64,000 nucleotides of DNA, taken from assembly GCF_020523985.1 (NCBI RefSeq), contig NZ_JAIVKM010000001.1:1612001-1676000 (forward strand), in the 5' to 3' direction. The notes beneath the pieces were generated by a model. The model saw nothing but the letters and a program-made list of their open reading frames with translations. It was not told where the DNA came from and did not search any database. Made by a program: the position numbers and the translations under genes. How positions within the stretch are numbered: the first letter of the stretch is position 1; every line of letters starts with the position of its first letter. Source of the DNA: Mangrovibacter yixingensis. Its GTDB lineage: Bacteria; Pseudomonadota; Gammaproteobacteria; Enterobacterales; Enterobacteriaceae. This document shows, one piece after another, positions 20,976-30,053 of the stretch.

Positions 20976-22340
20976 TCAATAGCTCAGCTTAAAGGTGTAG
21001 GCGAACGCCAGGCCGAGGTCGAAACACCAGGGCACAGGATGCACAATAACCAGACCGTCTTCGAACTCAAATGGCACCGGGAGTTGCTGCCCCTGGCACA
21101 GTAATGTGCAGGCGGTAGGAACAGCACCGGTAACAATACGTAAAGAGAGCGGCTGGGTAGGCCAGTCGGTGGCAATCAGGTAGTCATCTCCTCCCACAGA
21201 GGTCAGAAATGTGTGCTCATCAATGCTCTCTAAGCGAGTGCAGATTTCACTGCCATAAATCGCTTCACCGTTCACCGCCATCCAGCGGCCAATATCCCGT
21301 AACCGTTCCTGCTGTATCACAGGAATACGGCCATCTGCCGTGGGGCCAACGTTTAACAAAAAGTTACCCCCTTTGGAAACTATGCCAACAAGCTGCACAA
21401 TGAGCTGTTGCGAAGTACAGTAGTCTTCCAGTTGTTCAGCACGGTTATAGCCGTATGATTTACCGATACCGCGGCTCTCTTCCCAGGGGTGAAGCTTGCC
21501 AAACCCCTCTTTGTCGTTGTATTCGGTGCTGTAATAATCCCCATGTTCACCTGGCATTTCTTTGCAGAAGCGGTCGTTGACCACCACTTCGTCTTTATTG
21601 GGCGCCTCATTATACAGCCAGCTCAGAAACTCTTTGGTTTGGCTATACTCTTCGCTAAAGTCCCACTCGCCGCCATCGGAGAAAATCAGGCACGGCTGAT
21701 AATTGGTGACCAGTTCTTTTAACTGCGGAATCAGAATTTCATCAGGGTAACTTTGTTCAGCAATACCAAATTTTTCGCGGTCACGTTGCGGGATAAAATA
21801 ACCGCTTTCTGGCCGATGACTGGAGTTGGTTTCCCAATCAACACTGGAGTAGTACACACCCATTTTCAGCCCACAGTCCCGCACGGCATGGGTGATATCG
21901 CCAAGCAAGTCGCGCTTCGGCCCTGTGTCGCCGCTGTTCCACCCTTTTTTGTGGCGGTTTTCAGTCGGCCACAGACAAAAACCGTCATGATGTTTTGTCG
22001 TCAACACCACATATTTTGCCCCAGAGGATTTAAACAGCTCGGCCCAGGCCTCTGGCTGGAACAGTTCGGCTTTAAACTGTGGGGCAAAATCACGATAGAG
22101 GAAATCGGGAGCGTAGTTTCTTTGGTGGAAATCATCGTCATTATTACGATACTGCCCATACACACTGGCGTAATACCACTCGGCATAAGAGCCAAACAGG
22201 GTATTATTAATTTTCCGCCATGAAGGCACTGAGTAGACTCCCCAGTGGATAAAAATGCCGAACTTGGCGTCATTATACCATTGAGGCATCTCGCGGCTAT
22301 CGAGGCTGGCCCAGTCAGGCTGATAGGTTTTATTGCTCAT
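20976..22340 (-). CDS. GH29 alpha-L-fucosidase, cytoplasmic
   Basis: This is a glycoside hydrolase family 29 protein, which typically removes alpha-L-fucose from glycans. The N-terminal half is the catalytic TIM barrel: KFGIFIHWGVYSVPSW, VVLTTKHHDGFCLWP, the glycine-aspartate run GPKRDLLGDI, and the presumed nucleophile Asp in LIFSDGGEWDF (about residue 222 from this start). NVGPTADGRIP follows; the C-terminal part is a short beta-sandwich. There is no signal peptide, so substrates must be imported, which fits the ABC transporter genes upstream. The ATG at 22340 (MSNKTYQPDW) follows a weak GGAA element; a GTG five codons earlier is possible. It is the last gene of the operon. Substrate specificity within GH29 is not determined. 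Confidence 0.9.
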   Translation of the reverse strand: MSNKTYQPDWASLDSREMPQWYNDAKFGIFIHWGVYSVPSWRKINNTLFGSYAEWYYASVYGQYRNNDDDFHQRNYAPDFLYRDFAPQFKAELFQPEAWAELFKSSGAKYVVLTTKHHDGFCLWPTENRHKKGWNSGDTGPKRDLLGDITHAVRDCGLKMGVYYSSVDWETNSSHRPESGYFIPQRDREKFGIAEQSYPDEILIPQLKELVTNYQPCLIFSDGGEWDFSEEYSQTKEFLSWLYNEAPNKDEVVVNDRFCKEMPGEHGDYYSTEYNDKEGFGKLHPWEESRGIGKSYGYNRAEQLEDYCTSQQLIVQLVGIVSKGGNFLLNVGPTADGRIPVIQQERLRDIGRWMAVNGEAIYGSEICTRLESIDEHTFLTSVGGDDYLIATDWPTQPLSLRIVTGAVPTACTLLCQGQQLPVPFEFEDGLVIVHPVPWCFDLGLAFAYTFKLSY

Positions 22341-22406
22341 TAATTGATGTTCCACTTTGTACTTCGGTTTAGAGCCTGATTAATCAGGCTCTGCCAATAT
22401 TCGTTA

Positions 22407-24005
22407 TTACTCCACAGAGACCTGCTCAAAGCGGTGACCGCCAACTGGCGAAATCATATAACCTTTTACTTTGTCACTAATGGGTTCATACACCGTTGAA
22501 TGGCCAATCATTACAGCCGGAACCTGTTGTGCCATCAACTGCTGTGCCTGCTGGTAGAGCTGGCGGCGCTGGGCATGGTCCGGCTGACTCCGCGCGGTGT
22601 TGATCAGCGATTCGAAAGATTTATTGCACCAGCGCGAATAGTTCGCTCCACCGCTTACAGCCGCACAACTAAATAGCGGGCTAAAGAAGTTGTCAGGATC
22701 GCCATTATCGCCTCCCCAACCGATCAAAATCGCCTGGTGATCACCCTGTGATGCGCGTTTCAGGTATTCCCCCCATTCATAGGTAACGATTTTGGCCTTT
22801 ACCCCAACCGCGGCCCAGTCGGCCTGGATCATTTCCGCCATCCGACGCGCATTCGGGTTATAAGGACGCTGAACTGGCATAGCCCAAAGTTCAGTGCTAA
22901 AACCCTTGGCATAGCCCGCTTCAGCAAGCAATTTGCGGGCTTTGTCCGGGTTGTAATCATTGCTTTCTTTATTCGGCATGTAGCCCCACATTGATGGCGG
23001 TAACAAACTGCTGGCTATCTGGCCCGTGCCCTGGTAAACCGCTTTGATAATATCGGGTTTGTTGATAGCCAACGCCAGCGCCTGGCGAACTTTCAGGTTA
23101 TCAAATGGCTTCTTCTCGACATTGAATGACAGATAACCCGTGTTCAGGCCCGCCTGGTGGAGCAGAGTAATGTGCGCGTCTTTTTTGATAGACGGAATGT
23201 CCGCAGGATTCGGCGAGGTCATTATCTGGCATTCGTTTTTTTGCAGTTTAGCGAAGCGCACCGAGGCATCGGGCGTAATGCTGAAAACCAGGCGATCTAT
23301 TTTATTTTTCTTTCCCCAGTAACCGGCAAAAGACTTGTACAGGATGCGTGAATCCTTCTGGTACTGAACGAGCTGAAATGGCCCGGTGCCAATGGGTTCA
23401 AGATCGAGTTTCTCTGGTGTTCCCGCCTTCATCATTTTATCGGCATATTCAGCCGAAGTAATCGATGCGAATCCCATCGCTAAATCTGCAAGGAACGGCA
23501 CTTCCGGATGAAAAAGAGTGAAAACCACTCGCCTGTCGTCCAGTTTATGTACGCTGACAATCAGTTTATCCAGCCCCATGCCAGTGAAATAAGGGTAGTC
23601 ACCGCCAGAAACCTTATGCCAGGGTGAGGACGCGTCTTTCTGGCGCATAAAACTGAACACCACGTCATCGGCATTGAAATCCCGGGTCGGGGTAAAGTCT
23701 TTATTGCTTTGCCATTTCACATGCTCACGCAGGTAAAACGTGTAGGTCTTACCATCAGGGCTAACATCCCAGCGCTCCGCAAGCGAGGGGATCAGTTCTG
23801 TTGTACCGTATTTAAAATCCATTAGCCGGTTGTATATAGGGTTAGCGCTGGCGTCATTAGTCACCCCGGTGGAAAAGAGCTGTGGATTAAACCCTTCAGG
23901 CGATGCCTCAGAACAGTAGACCAGGGTTTTCGCCTGTAATGCCGGCGCGATAGCCAGTGAGGCAACAAATGCAGGCAGCATTAATGCGTATTTTGTTTTA
24001 CTCAT
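22407..24005 (-). CDS. DppA-like periplasmic binding protein (SBP family 5)
   Basis: This is a periplasmic solute-binding protein of the peptide/nickel family 5. A clear signal peptide ends near ALQA-KTLVYC; the mature start (LVYCSEASPEGFNPQL) and LPPSMWGYMP, RPYNPNARRMAEMIQADWAAVGV and AILIGWGGDNGDPDNFFSPLFSC closely recall dipeptide-binding DppA. Two conserved Cys in the last region could form a disulfide, as in DppA. The start is the second ATG, because AAAGG abuts the first. It has no cognate DppBCDF genes here and sits between a CUT1-type ATPase and a fucosidase. It may capture a peptide- or amino-acid-linked ligand, or borrow the housekeeping Dpp/Opp permease. Confidence 0.9.
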   Translation of the reverse strand: MSKTKYALMLPAFVASLAIAPALQAKTLVYCSEASPEGFNPQLFSTGVTNDASANPIYNRLMDFKYGTTELIPSLAERWDVSPDGKTYTFYLREHVKWQSNKDFTPTRDFNADDVVFSFMRQKDASSPWHKVSGGDYPYFTGMGLDKLIVSVHKLDDRRVVFTLFHPEVPFLADLAMGFASITSAEYADKMMKAGTPEKLDLEPIGTGPFQLVQYQKDSRILYKSFAGYWGKKNKIDRLVFSITPDASVRFAKLQKNECQIMTSPNPADIPSIKKDAHITLLHQAGLNTGYLSFNVEKKPFDNLKVRQALALAINKPDIIKAVYQGTGQIASSLLPPSMWGYMPNKESNDYNPDKARKLLAEAGYAKGFSTELWAMPVQRPYNPNARRMAEMIQADWAAVGVKAKIVTYEWGEYLKRASQGDHQAILIGWGGDNGDPDNFFSPLFSCAAVSGGANYSRWCNKSFESLINTARSQPDHAQRRQLYQQAQQLMAQQVPAVMIGHSTVYEPISDKVKGYMISPVGGHRFEQVSVE

Positions 24006-24029
24006 AATACTCGACATCCTTTCGTCAAT

Positions 24030-25100
24030 TTATACGCGTTTTTGCGAGATAGAATCGAATAACATCGCACGGCGGTTATCCAGCGCGACGAAAATGGTCT
24101 CTCCAGCTCGTGCACCGGAGCGCCTGGTGGTAAATAACATAATGTCATGGCCATACAGCGTGCCGTGAATCAGCTCAGATAGCCCAGTAGGTTCAACGAG
24201 TGATACTTGCAGTGGATGCGCATCCGCCGCGTCGGGACTGGCGAGGCTGATATTCTCAGGACGAATACCGTAAATCACCTCACGTCCGCTTGCTTGTTCC
24301 GCCCATTGTGGATTAAGCGGTAACTGAATATTGTCGCCAATAGAAATACCCTCGCCGCTGGTTTGGCCTTCAATGAAATTCATTGGCGGCGAGCCAATAA
24401 AACTGGCGACAAATTTATTGGCTGGTGTGTCATACAACTCCAGCGGCGTGCCCACCTGCTGAATGACCCCGTGGTTGAGCACTACAATTCTGTCGGCAAG
24501 GGTCATTGCTTCCACCTGATCGTGGGTAACGTAGACAATGGTGTTATTCATCTGTTGGTGTAGTTTTTTAATTTCTACCCGCATATGCCCGCGCAGCTGT
24601 GCATCGAGATTCGACAGCGGTTCATCGAACAGAAACACCTTCGGTTGACGAACGATCGCCCTGCCCATCGCAACGCGCTGCCGCTGGCCGCCAGAAAGCT
24701 CTTTTGGCCGCCGTTCCAGCAAATGGCTGAGGCTGAGAATTTCCGCCGCCCGACGTACCTTTTCGTCGATTTCGGCACGCGGGCGTTTCTTAATTTCCAG
24801 GCTAAACCCCATGTTACGTGCCACGGTCAGGTGGGGATAAAGCGCATAGCTCTGAAATACCATTGAAATGTCGCGATCTTTTGGCGGGACATCGTTCATT
24901 AGCTTATTGTCAATATGGATATCACCGCTGCTTGCCAGCTCAAGGCCTGCAATAGTGCGCAATAGTGTCGATTTCCCGCAACCAGACGGGCCAACCAGCA
25001 CCACAAATTCACCATCCTGAATGGTGAGATTAATGTCGCGTAACACTTCGACATTGCCATAGCGCTTGTCGATTTGTTCCAGCGTAATTTCAGCCATCAT
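24030..25100 (-). CDS. CUT1-type ABC transporter ATPase (MalK/UgpC-like)
   Basis: This is the cytoplasmic ATPase of a carbohydrate importer. The Walker A is GPSGCGKST, the Q-loop region is VFQSYALYPHLTV, the signature is LSGGQRQRVAMGRAIVR, Walker B is VFLFDEPLSNLD and the H-loop is VTHDQVEA. A C-terminal OB-fold regulatory domain (from about 240, YGIRPENISLAS) is typical of MalK/UgpC/MsmK. The stop of the upstream permease is immediately followed by two ATGs (25100 and 25097); GGGG inside the permease end serves as the ribosome-binding site. It is coupled to the two permeases. Confidence 0.93.
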   Translation of the reverse strand: MMAEITLEQIDKRYGNVEVLRDINLTIQDGEFVVLVGPSGCGKSTLLRTIAGLELASSGDIHIDNKLMNDVPPKDRDISMVFQSYALYPHLTVARNMGFSLEIKKRPRAEIDEKVRRAAEILSLSHLLERRPKELSGGQRQRVAMGRAIVRQPKVFLFDEPLSNLDAQLRGHMRVEIKKLHQQMNNTIVYVTHDQVEAMTLADRIVVLNHGVIQQVGTPLELYDTPANKFVASFIGSPPMNFIEGQTSGEGISIGDNIQLPLNPQWAEQASGREVIYGIRPENISLASPDAADAHPLQVSLVEPTGLSELIHGTLYGHDIMLFTTRRSGARAGETIFVALDNRRAMLFDSISQKRV

Positions 25101-25925
25101 TTACCCCTTAACCGCACCTGCGGTGAGTCCCTGAACTAAATAGCGTTGAATAACCGCAAAAAACAGACAGGCTGGAATCAGCGCCAGTACCGCCGCAGCC
25201 ATCATCTCTCCCCAAGAAACCGCAAATTTAGAAACGAAGCTGAGTAGCCCGACAGGAAATGTCATCACCTCGTTCTTATTGATTAACATCAGCGAGAACA
25301 GCAATTCGCTCCAGGCAGCAGTAAAGACAAAGCCCAGCGTCGCTGCCATTCCCGGCAGTGTCAGTGGCATCAGCACGCGATACAGCGCCTGAAAACGAGT
25401 ACAACCTTCCAGCATTGCCGACTCTTCCAGGTCTTTCGGGATGGCATCGAAAAACGACTGCATTAAAAACGTTGCGAAAGGCACATTAAACGCGGTGTAA
25501 ATGAGGATTAAACCGGACAGGCTGTTAGTGAGCCCAAGTGGTGCCATCACGCGATAGATTGGCGCAATAATCATCACCAGTGGAAACATCTGGGTGAACA
25601 GCAGCAGCGCGGCAATAGCTATCTTGCCGCGAAACTGAAAACGTGAAAACGCATAGCCAGCAGCCGCGGCAATCAGTGAAGTCAGTAGCGCAGTCACCAG
25701 CGACACTATCAGGCTATTGGTAAAGAACGTTGGAAAATCGCTGTCCGTGAGCACCTTACTAAAATGGCTAAGCGTCAGCCCTCCCGGCAGCAAAGTGACC
25801 CCCTTACTGAATAGCAACTGATCCGGCGTGACAGCAATTTTGATGATCCAGTAGAGTGGAAACAGCGCGAACAGCAGATATGCCACAATACTAAGGCGAT
25901 GCCCGATGAGCGGTAACAGTCGCAT
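25101..25925 (-). CDS. ABC sugar permease, MalG type
   Basis: This is a 274-residue inner-membrane permease with six predicted helices. The EAA loop, where the ATPase docks, reads DAIPKDLEESAMLEGCTRFQ, close to the CUT1 consensus (EAA…G). The sequence TLPGMAATLGFVFTAAWSELLF matches MalG/UgpE-like subunits. It begins nine bases after the partner permease gene and ends where the ATPase gene begins, so the three are surely one transcript. Confidence 0.92.
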   Translation of the reverse strand: MRLLPLIGHRLSIVAYLLFALFPLYWIIKIAVTPDQLLFSKGVTLLPGGLTLSHFSKVLTDSDFPTFFTNSLIVSLVTALLTSLIAAAAGYAFSRFQFRGKIAIAALLLFTQMFPLVMIIAPIYRVMAPLGLTNSLSGLILIYTAFNVPFATFLMQSFFDAIPKDLEESAMLEGCTRFQALYRVLMPLTLPGMAATLGFVFTAAWSELLFSLMLINKNEVMTFPVGLLSFVSKFAVSWGEMMAAAVLALIPACLFFAVIQRYLVQGLTAGAVKG

Positions 25926-25934
25926 GATTCCTCC

Positions 25935-26861
25935 TTACTTCAGCAGTTGATGACGAATACGCAGCAGCACCAACGCATAACAAGTCATTAGCAGCAGCAG
26001 AAACACAGCCATCGCCGAGGCGTAACCAAAATCAAGCTTGCGGTAGGCGGTGGTGAAGATGTAGCTGGATAAAATGGAAGTGGAGCCCGCCGGGCCGCCA
26101 TCGGTCATTACCACGATCAAATCTGCAAAGTTGGCAATCCAGATGGTGCGCAACATCACAGTTATGGCAATCATCGGCGCAAGGAATGGCAAGGTCACAC
26201 GGCGAAATTGCTGCCAGCCGCTGGCCCCGTCCATGGCTGCTGCTTCGTATAAATCCTTTGGAATGGATTGCAGCGCAGCCAACAAGGTGATGGCAAAAAA
26301 AGGAATACCGAACCAGACGTTGGCTATCACCGGCCCCCACATCGCCAGGTGTGGATCGGACAATATGTTGTAGGGTTGACTCAGGATCCCTAAATCACTT
26401 AACCACTGCGGCAGCGGCCCAACTACTGGGTTGAATAACCATGACCATGTCAGGCCAGAGAGAAATGCCGGTACAGCCCACGGCAGAAACACCAGTGCCT
26501 GTACCCAGCGGCGAAAACGAAATTCCCTGTTGAGCAACAGCGCCAGCAGCAGCCCGAAAACGAACTGCAACAGGAGTGAACTCAGCGTCCAGTTAAGAGT
26601 GTGGCCCAGCGCTTTAAAAAAGCGCCGGTCATCGAGCATGGCAGAAAAATTATCCCAGCCCACCCAGCCGCTATCCATTGGGTTTAGCAAGTTCATGCTT
26701 TGAAACGCATACGAGATACCGACCGCCATAGGAACAAAGATAAATACGGCGATCAGCACCAGACCTGGAGACAAATAGTACCAGGGTTCCAGCACCCGCG
26801 ACCATTTCTGAAAACCCTTACGCGTGTTCCTGGCTGGCAAAGAAGTATCAAGCATTGTCAT
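25935..26861 (-). CDS. ABC sugar permease, MalF type
   Basis: This 308-residue permease has a basic cytoplasmic N-terminus (LPARNTRKGFQKW) and six predicted helices (first YYLSPGLVLIAVFIFVPMAV). Its EAA loop is SIPKDLYEAAAMDGASGWQQF, characteristic of UgpA/MalF-like subunits. GGGGG lies five bases before the chosen ATG. It pairs with the MalG-type permease to form the membrane channel of the importer encoded in this operon. Confidence 0.92.
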   Translation of the reverse strand: MTMLDTSLPARNTRKGFQKWSRVLEPWYYLSPGLVLIAVFIFVPMAVGISYAFQSMNLLNPMDSGWVGWDNFSAMLDDRRFFKALGHTLNWTLSSLLLQFVFGLLLALLLNREFRFRRWVQALVFLPWAVPAFLSGLTWSWLFNPVVGPLPQWLSDLGILSQPYNILSDPHLAMWGPVIANVWFGIPFFAITLLAALQSIPKDLYEAAAMDGASGWQQFRRVTLPFLAPMIAITVMLRTIWIANFADLIVVMTDGGPAGSTSILSSYIFTTAYRKLDFGYASAMAVFLLLLMTCYALVLLRIRHQLLK

Positions 26862-26885
26862 CGTTCCCCCTTCCCCTTCAGGCGG

Positions 26886-28160
26886 TTATTTCTGCGCTGC
26901 AAGCCAGGCTTTCTGGTCTTTCGTGAGGTATTTCGCCCACGCTTTCACCATGCTTTCAGTGTCGTTTTCTCCCAGCAGAGTCTCCTGTGAGCTTTCTTTG
27001 ACGAGCACTGAGTTGAAGTACCCCCAGCCTTTCAGATGGGTAGGCATAGTCAAAGGGACATAGTTGGGATCGTTAAGCTCTTTAAACCAACCAGAAAATT
27101 GCGGGGTTTTATAAAAGGGGTCCTGTTCAGCACCTTGATAAATCGGTAGCGTGCCAACAAATTTGGCCCACGCCAGATTGTTGGTTTTATTGCTGAGAAA
27201 AGTTATCAAAGACCAGGCAAGATCCTTCTGTTTACCCTGCTTGAACATCGCCCAGCCGGTGTAACCAATAGTCGGGAAAGCTTTACCCGATGGGCCTACA
27301 GGCATAGGGGCGACGGCGAAGTCATCCGCTGGCATACTCTTTTTGATGGCGATTAGCGCATCCGGATCCTGGTCGAGCATCGCGCATTTCCCGGAATAGA
27401 AGGCGGAGACTATCTCGTTGAAGCCCCAGTTAATGCTATCTTTTGGTGCTCCGCCTTGCTGGTACATATCCACCAGAAGTTGCGCACCTTTGACGGCACC
27501 AGGCTGCGTTAAGGTGCTGTTGCCATCTTTATCAAAAAACGCAGGCGAACCGTTCATGGCCGTCATAAACATCATCCAGGCATTGGTGCCACCCACACCG
27601 CCACGCAAACAGTAACCGCTAATACCGTTACCTAACGCACTAATCCGCTTAGCATCGTTGAAAAAGTCCTCCATGGTTTTCGGCGGTTCACTGAGGCCTG
27701 CCTGCTGGAACAGTTTCTTATTCCAGAACAGCGCCCGCATATAGAACCCATAAGGGATCATGGTGGCCTTGCCGTTAGCAGCACGTGCCATCGCTAAGGT
27801 TTTCGCGGTGAGTTGCCCGGTTCCTTCCCAATTTTTCAACCGTGGTTCGAGATTTTCCAACATGTTATTGCTGGCATACAGACCTTGCCAGGTATCAGGC
27901 ATCTCCACCACATCAGGCACTTCACCGCTCTGCAGCATGGTGCCAAGTTTTTCAAAAGCCTGCCCCCAGGGAAGGGAAATCAGTTCGATTTCCGTACCCG
28001 GATGCTGCGCTTTATATTCGCCGAGCATTTTCTGTAGCAACTCGGTACGCGGCGGGCTGGTGATCACTTCAACCACGGTCAGTTTGGCGGCCAGGCTGCT
28101 CATCGCCACAGTCAGTCCTGTTGCCAGAATCAGCGCTTTCAGCGTGAAGGTATGTGTCAT
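26886..28160 (-). CDS. Carbohydrate-binding periplasmic protein (SBP family 1)
   Basis: This is the extracytoplasmic binding protein of the CUT1-type importer. The signal peptide (LKALILATGLTVAMSSLAA) precedes a family 1 fold: GEVPDVVEMPDTWQGLYA, YGFYMRALFWNKKLFQQAG, FYSGKCAMLDQDP and the late IGYTGWAMFKQGKQK. The ATG at 28160 is preceded by AGGAG; the frame extends upstream to 28226, but that part overlaps the PLP enzyme gene. The mature protein is about 400 residues, usual for sugar-binding proteins. The ligand is unknown; the fucosidase at the end of the operon suggests a fucosylated saccharide. Confidence 0.92.
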   Translation of the reverse strand: MTHTFTLKALILATGLTVAMSSLAAKLTVVEVITSPPRTELLQKMLGEYKAQHPGTEIELISLPWGQAFEKLGTMLQSGEVPDVVEMPDTWQGLYASNNMLENLEPRLKNWEGTGQLTAKTLAMARAANGKATMIPYGFYMRALFWNKKLFQQAGLSEPPKTMEDFFNDAKRISALGNGISGYCLRGGVGGTNAWMMFMTAMNGSPAFFDKDGNSTLTQPGAVKGAQLLVDMYQQGGAPKDSINWGFNEIVSAFYSGKCAMLDQDPDALIAIKKSMPADDFAVAPMPVGPSGKAFPTIGYTGWAMFKQGKQKDLAWSLITFLSNKTNNLAWAKFVGTLPIYQGAEQDPFYKTPQFSGWFKELNDPNYVPLTMPTHLKGWGYFNSVLVKESSQETLLGENDTESMVKAWAKYLTKDQKAWLAAQK

Positions 28161-28180
28161 TGCATTCTCTCCTGGGTAGT

Positions 28181-29347
28181 TTATGCGTGAGTTGCAGCGG
28201 TGAGTGCTTGTTGCAGATCGGCCCACAAATCCTCGGTATCTTCCAGGCCGACTGAAATGCGGATTAAGCGTGGTGAAACGCCAAAGTCGACCGCGGAATT
28301 AAATTCGCTATCCTGGTTGATAACAGAAATGGCAGGCATCACCAGGCTTTCAAATCCCCCCCAGCTCACCCCCATATGGAACAGTTGTAAGGCGTTGCAC
28401 AGCTGTGGAATATCGACAGATTCCGCCACGGCAAAGGAAAATAACCCACTGTAGCCAGTCAGGGTTGACCAGGACGGCGGTTGCAGACCGGGGTGATAAA
28501 CGTCGGTCACAAGCGGATGTTCATGGAGTTTTTTCGCCAGCGCCAGCGCGCTAGCGTGATGCTGCTTCATTCGGAGCGGAAGTGTCCGTAGCCCACGCAT
28601 TAGCAATGACGCTTCCTGGGCCGACAGCTTGCCCCCAAGGAACGGGCTTATGTGGCGGCTGATGTGGGCAATGTGCTGCTTGTTGGCAATCACCAGCCCC
28701 GCGACTACGTCACTATGGCCGCTGATGTATTTCGAGGCCGAGTGCACAACGATATCGATGCCACAAGCCAGCGGTTGCTGGAACAGTGGCGATGCCCAGC
28801 TGTTATCAATGATAGTGGTGACCCCGGCTTCACGTGCCAGGGTAGCGAGCTGTATAAGGTTCTGTTCACTCATCACCCAGCTGGACGGGCTTTCCAGATA
28901 CAATAAGCTGGCGCCGGGCAGTGCAGCACGAATTGCTTCAGGGTCATCACCATCGACGAATTCAGTTTCAATCCCAAAGCGCAGGCAGAATCCACGCAAG
29001 AAGCGGTAAGTGTCGGGGTAGACATGATTAATGCAGACAACTTTTGCGCCAGGCGTGGCCACGCTCAAGATAGCATTACTAATTGCTGCCATTCCGCTAC
29101 TGAAGGCGAGGCAAGCTTCACCGCCCTCCAGCTCCGCCACTTTATCCTGCAGCACTTTTACTGTTGGGTTATCGACACGGGAGTAAAGTGGTTGATCGCT
29201 CTCGCCACGAAAACGCGCGATCATGCTGTCATAGTCGCTGAAGGTGAAGAGCGATGATTGATAAATCGGTGTTGATACGGCTCCGTTTTCATGGCGCTGA
29301 TCATGGGCGAGTAAGGTTTGTTTCTTGAATGGTTTAGCGTTTGGCAT
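28181..29347 (-). CDS. Cys/Met metabolism PLP-dependent enzyme
   Basis: This is a fold-type I PLP enzyme of the cystathionine gamma-synthase/beta-lyase family, which makes or breaks C-S (or C-O) bonds at the beta or gamma carbon of amino acids. The phosphate-binding tyrosine segment is PLYSRVDNPT, the aromatic stacking region is FSSGMAAISNA, the aspartate that contacts the PLP nitrogen is in IIDNSWASPLF, and the Schiff-base lysine is Lys206 in SASKYISGHSD. The C-terminal half ends SPRLIRISVGLEDTEDL. It is 388 residues, typical. It overlaps the GntR gene by 14 bases and precedes a sugar importer, an unusual place for such an enzyme; its substrate may be an amino-acid conjugate. A MetB or MetC-like housekeeping role is less likely. 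Confidence 0.88.
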   Translation of the reverse strand: MPNAKPFKKQTLLAHDQRHENGAVSTPIYQSSLFTFSDYDSMIARFRGESDQPLYSRVDNPTVKVLQDKVAELEGGEACLAFSSGMAAISNAILSVATPGAKVVCINHVYPDTYRFLRGFCLRFGIETEFVDGDDPEAIRAALPGASLLYLESPSSWVMSEQNLIQLATLAREAGVTTIIDNSWASPLFQQPLACGIDIVVHSASKYISGHSDVVAGLVIANKQHIAHISRHISPFLGGKLSAQEASLLMRGLRTLPLRMKQHHASALALAKKLHEHPLVTDVYHPGLQPPSWSTLTGYSGLFSFAVAESVDIPQLCNALQLFHMGVSWGGFESLVMPAISVINQDSEFNSAVDFGVSPRLIRISVGLEDTEDLWADLQQALTAATHA

Positions 29348-30044
29348 TAATCACATCCTTCATGTCGCGTTCAGTGATATCAAGAATCTGGTGGCAGATA
29401 GCGCGCGCAGCTTTGCTATCACGCTGGTGAATGGCGTTGAAAAGTTCACGATGCAACGGTAAGGAGTCGGCAAACAACGCCTGCTCTGGCGGCGATTCAA
29501 AAAAGGCGTGTAGTGAGTCGTAGATCCCGTTCAGCATCTGCAGCAGTAATGGGTTACCGGCTGCACGGTAAATGCTGGAGTGAAACGCCCAGTCTTCCGC
29601 ACCGGCCGTTCCCACCGACAAGTGCACACGTTCCACCTCATTAAGGCACCGTTCTATGCTGGCAAGATCTTCCGCAGTGGCACGCTGTGCCGCCAGCGCA
29701 CAGCATTCCGACTCAATAACGCGGCGTACTTCCAGCGCATGCAGCATATTGGCCGAGTCGTTTTTAAAGCGCAGTGAGAGAAAGCTATCGTTGATGCCGA
29801 CATCCACTTGCAGGAAAGTGCCACTCCCTTTTTTGCGCAGGATAATACCCAACGCTTCCCAGCGCTTTAGGGCTTCACGCACCGTGTTGCGGCTGACACC
29901 TAACTTCTCCGCGAGTACCCGTTCAGGGGGCAGGCGGCTGCCAGGTTGGGCGCCTGATTGAGCGATATAGCGCGTCAACGCATCGAGGATAAGTGTGTCT
30001 ATCTGCGGTGTGGAAATCGGGTGAAGCTCTGAGGGTGTCTCCAT
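29334..30044 (-). CDS. GntR-family regulator, FadR subfamily
   Basis: This is a transcription regulator with an N-terminal winged helix (RLPPERVLAEKLGVSRNTVREALKRWEALG, about residues 38-68) and a C-terminal all-helical FCD domain (about 90-225) with ESECCALAAQ, DWAFHSSIYRAAGNPLL and HRELFNAIHQRD, whose Asp and His residues usually bind a metal and the effector. It is the first gene of an eight-gene operon with transport and catabolic genes and probably represses it until an intermediate binds. Two perfect inverted repeats lie just upstream and are candidate operators. Confidence 0.92.
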   Translation of the reverse strand: METPSELHPISTPQIDTLILDALTRYIAQSGAQPGSRLPPERVLAEKLGVSRNTVREALKRWEALGIILRKKGSGTFLQVDVGINDSFLSLRFKNDSANMLHALEVRRVIESECCALAAQRATAEDLASIERCLNEVERVHLSVGTAGAEDWAFHSSIYRAAGNPLLLQMLNGIYDSLHAFFESPPEQALFADSLPLHRELFNAIHQRDSKAARAICHQILDITERDMKDVINAKR

Positions 30045-30053
30045 CGCTCTGCC

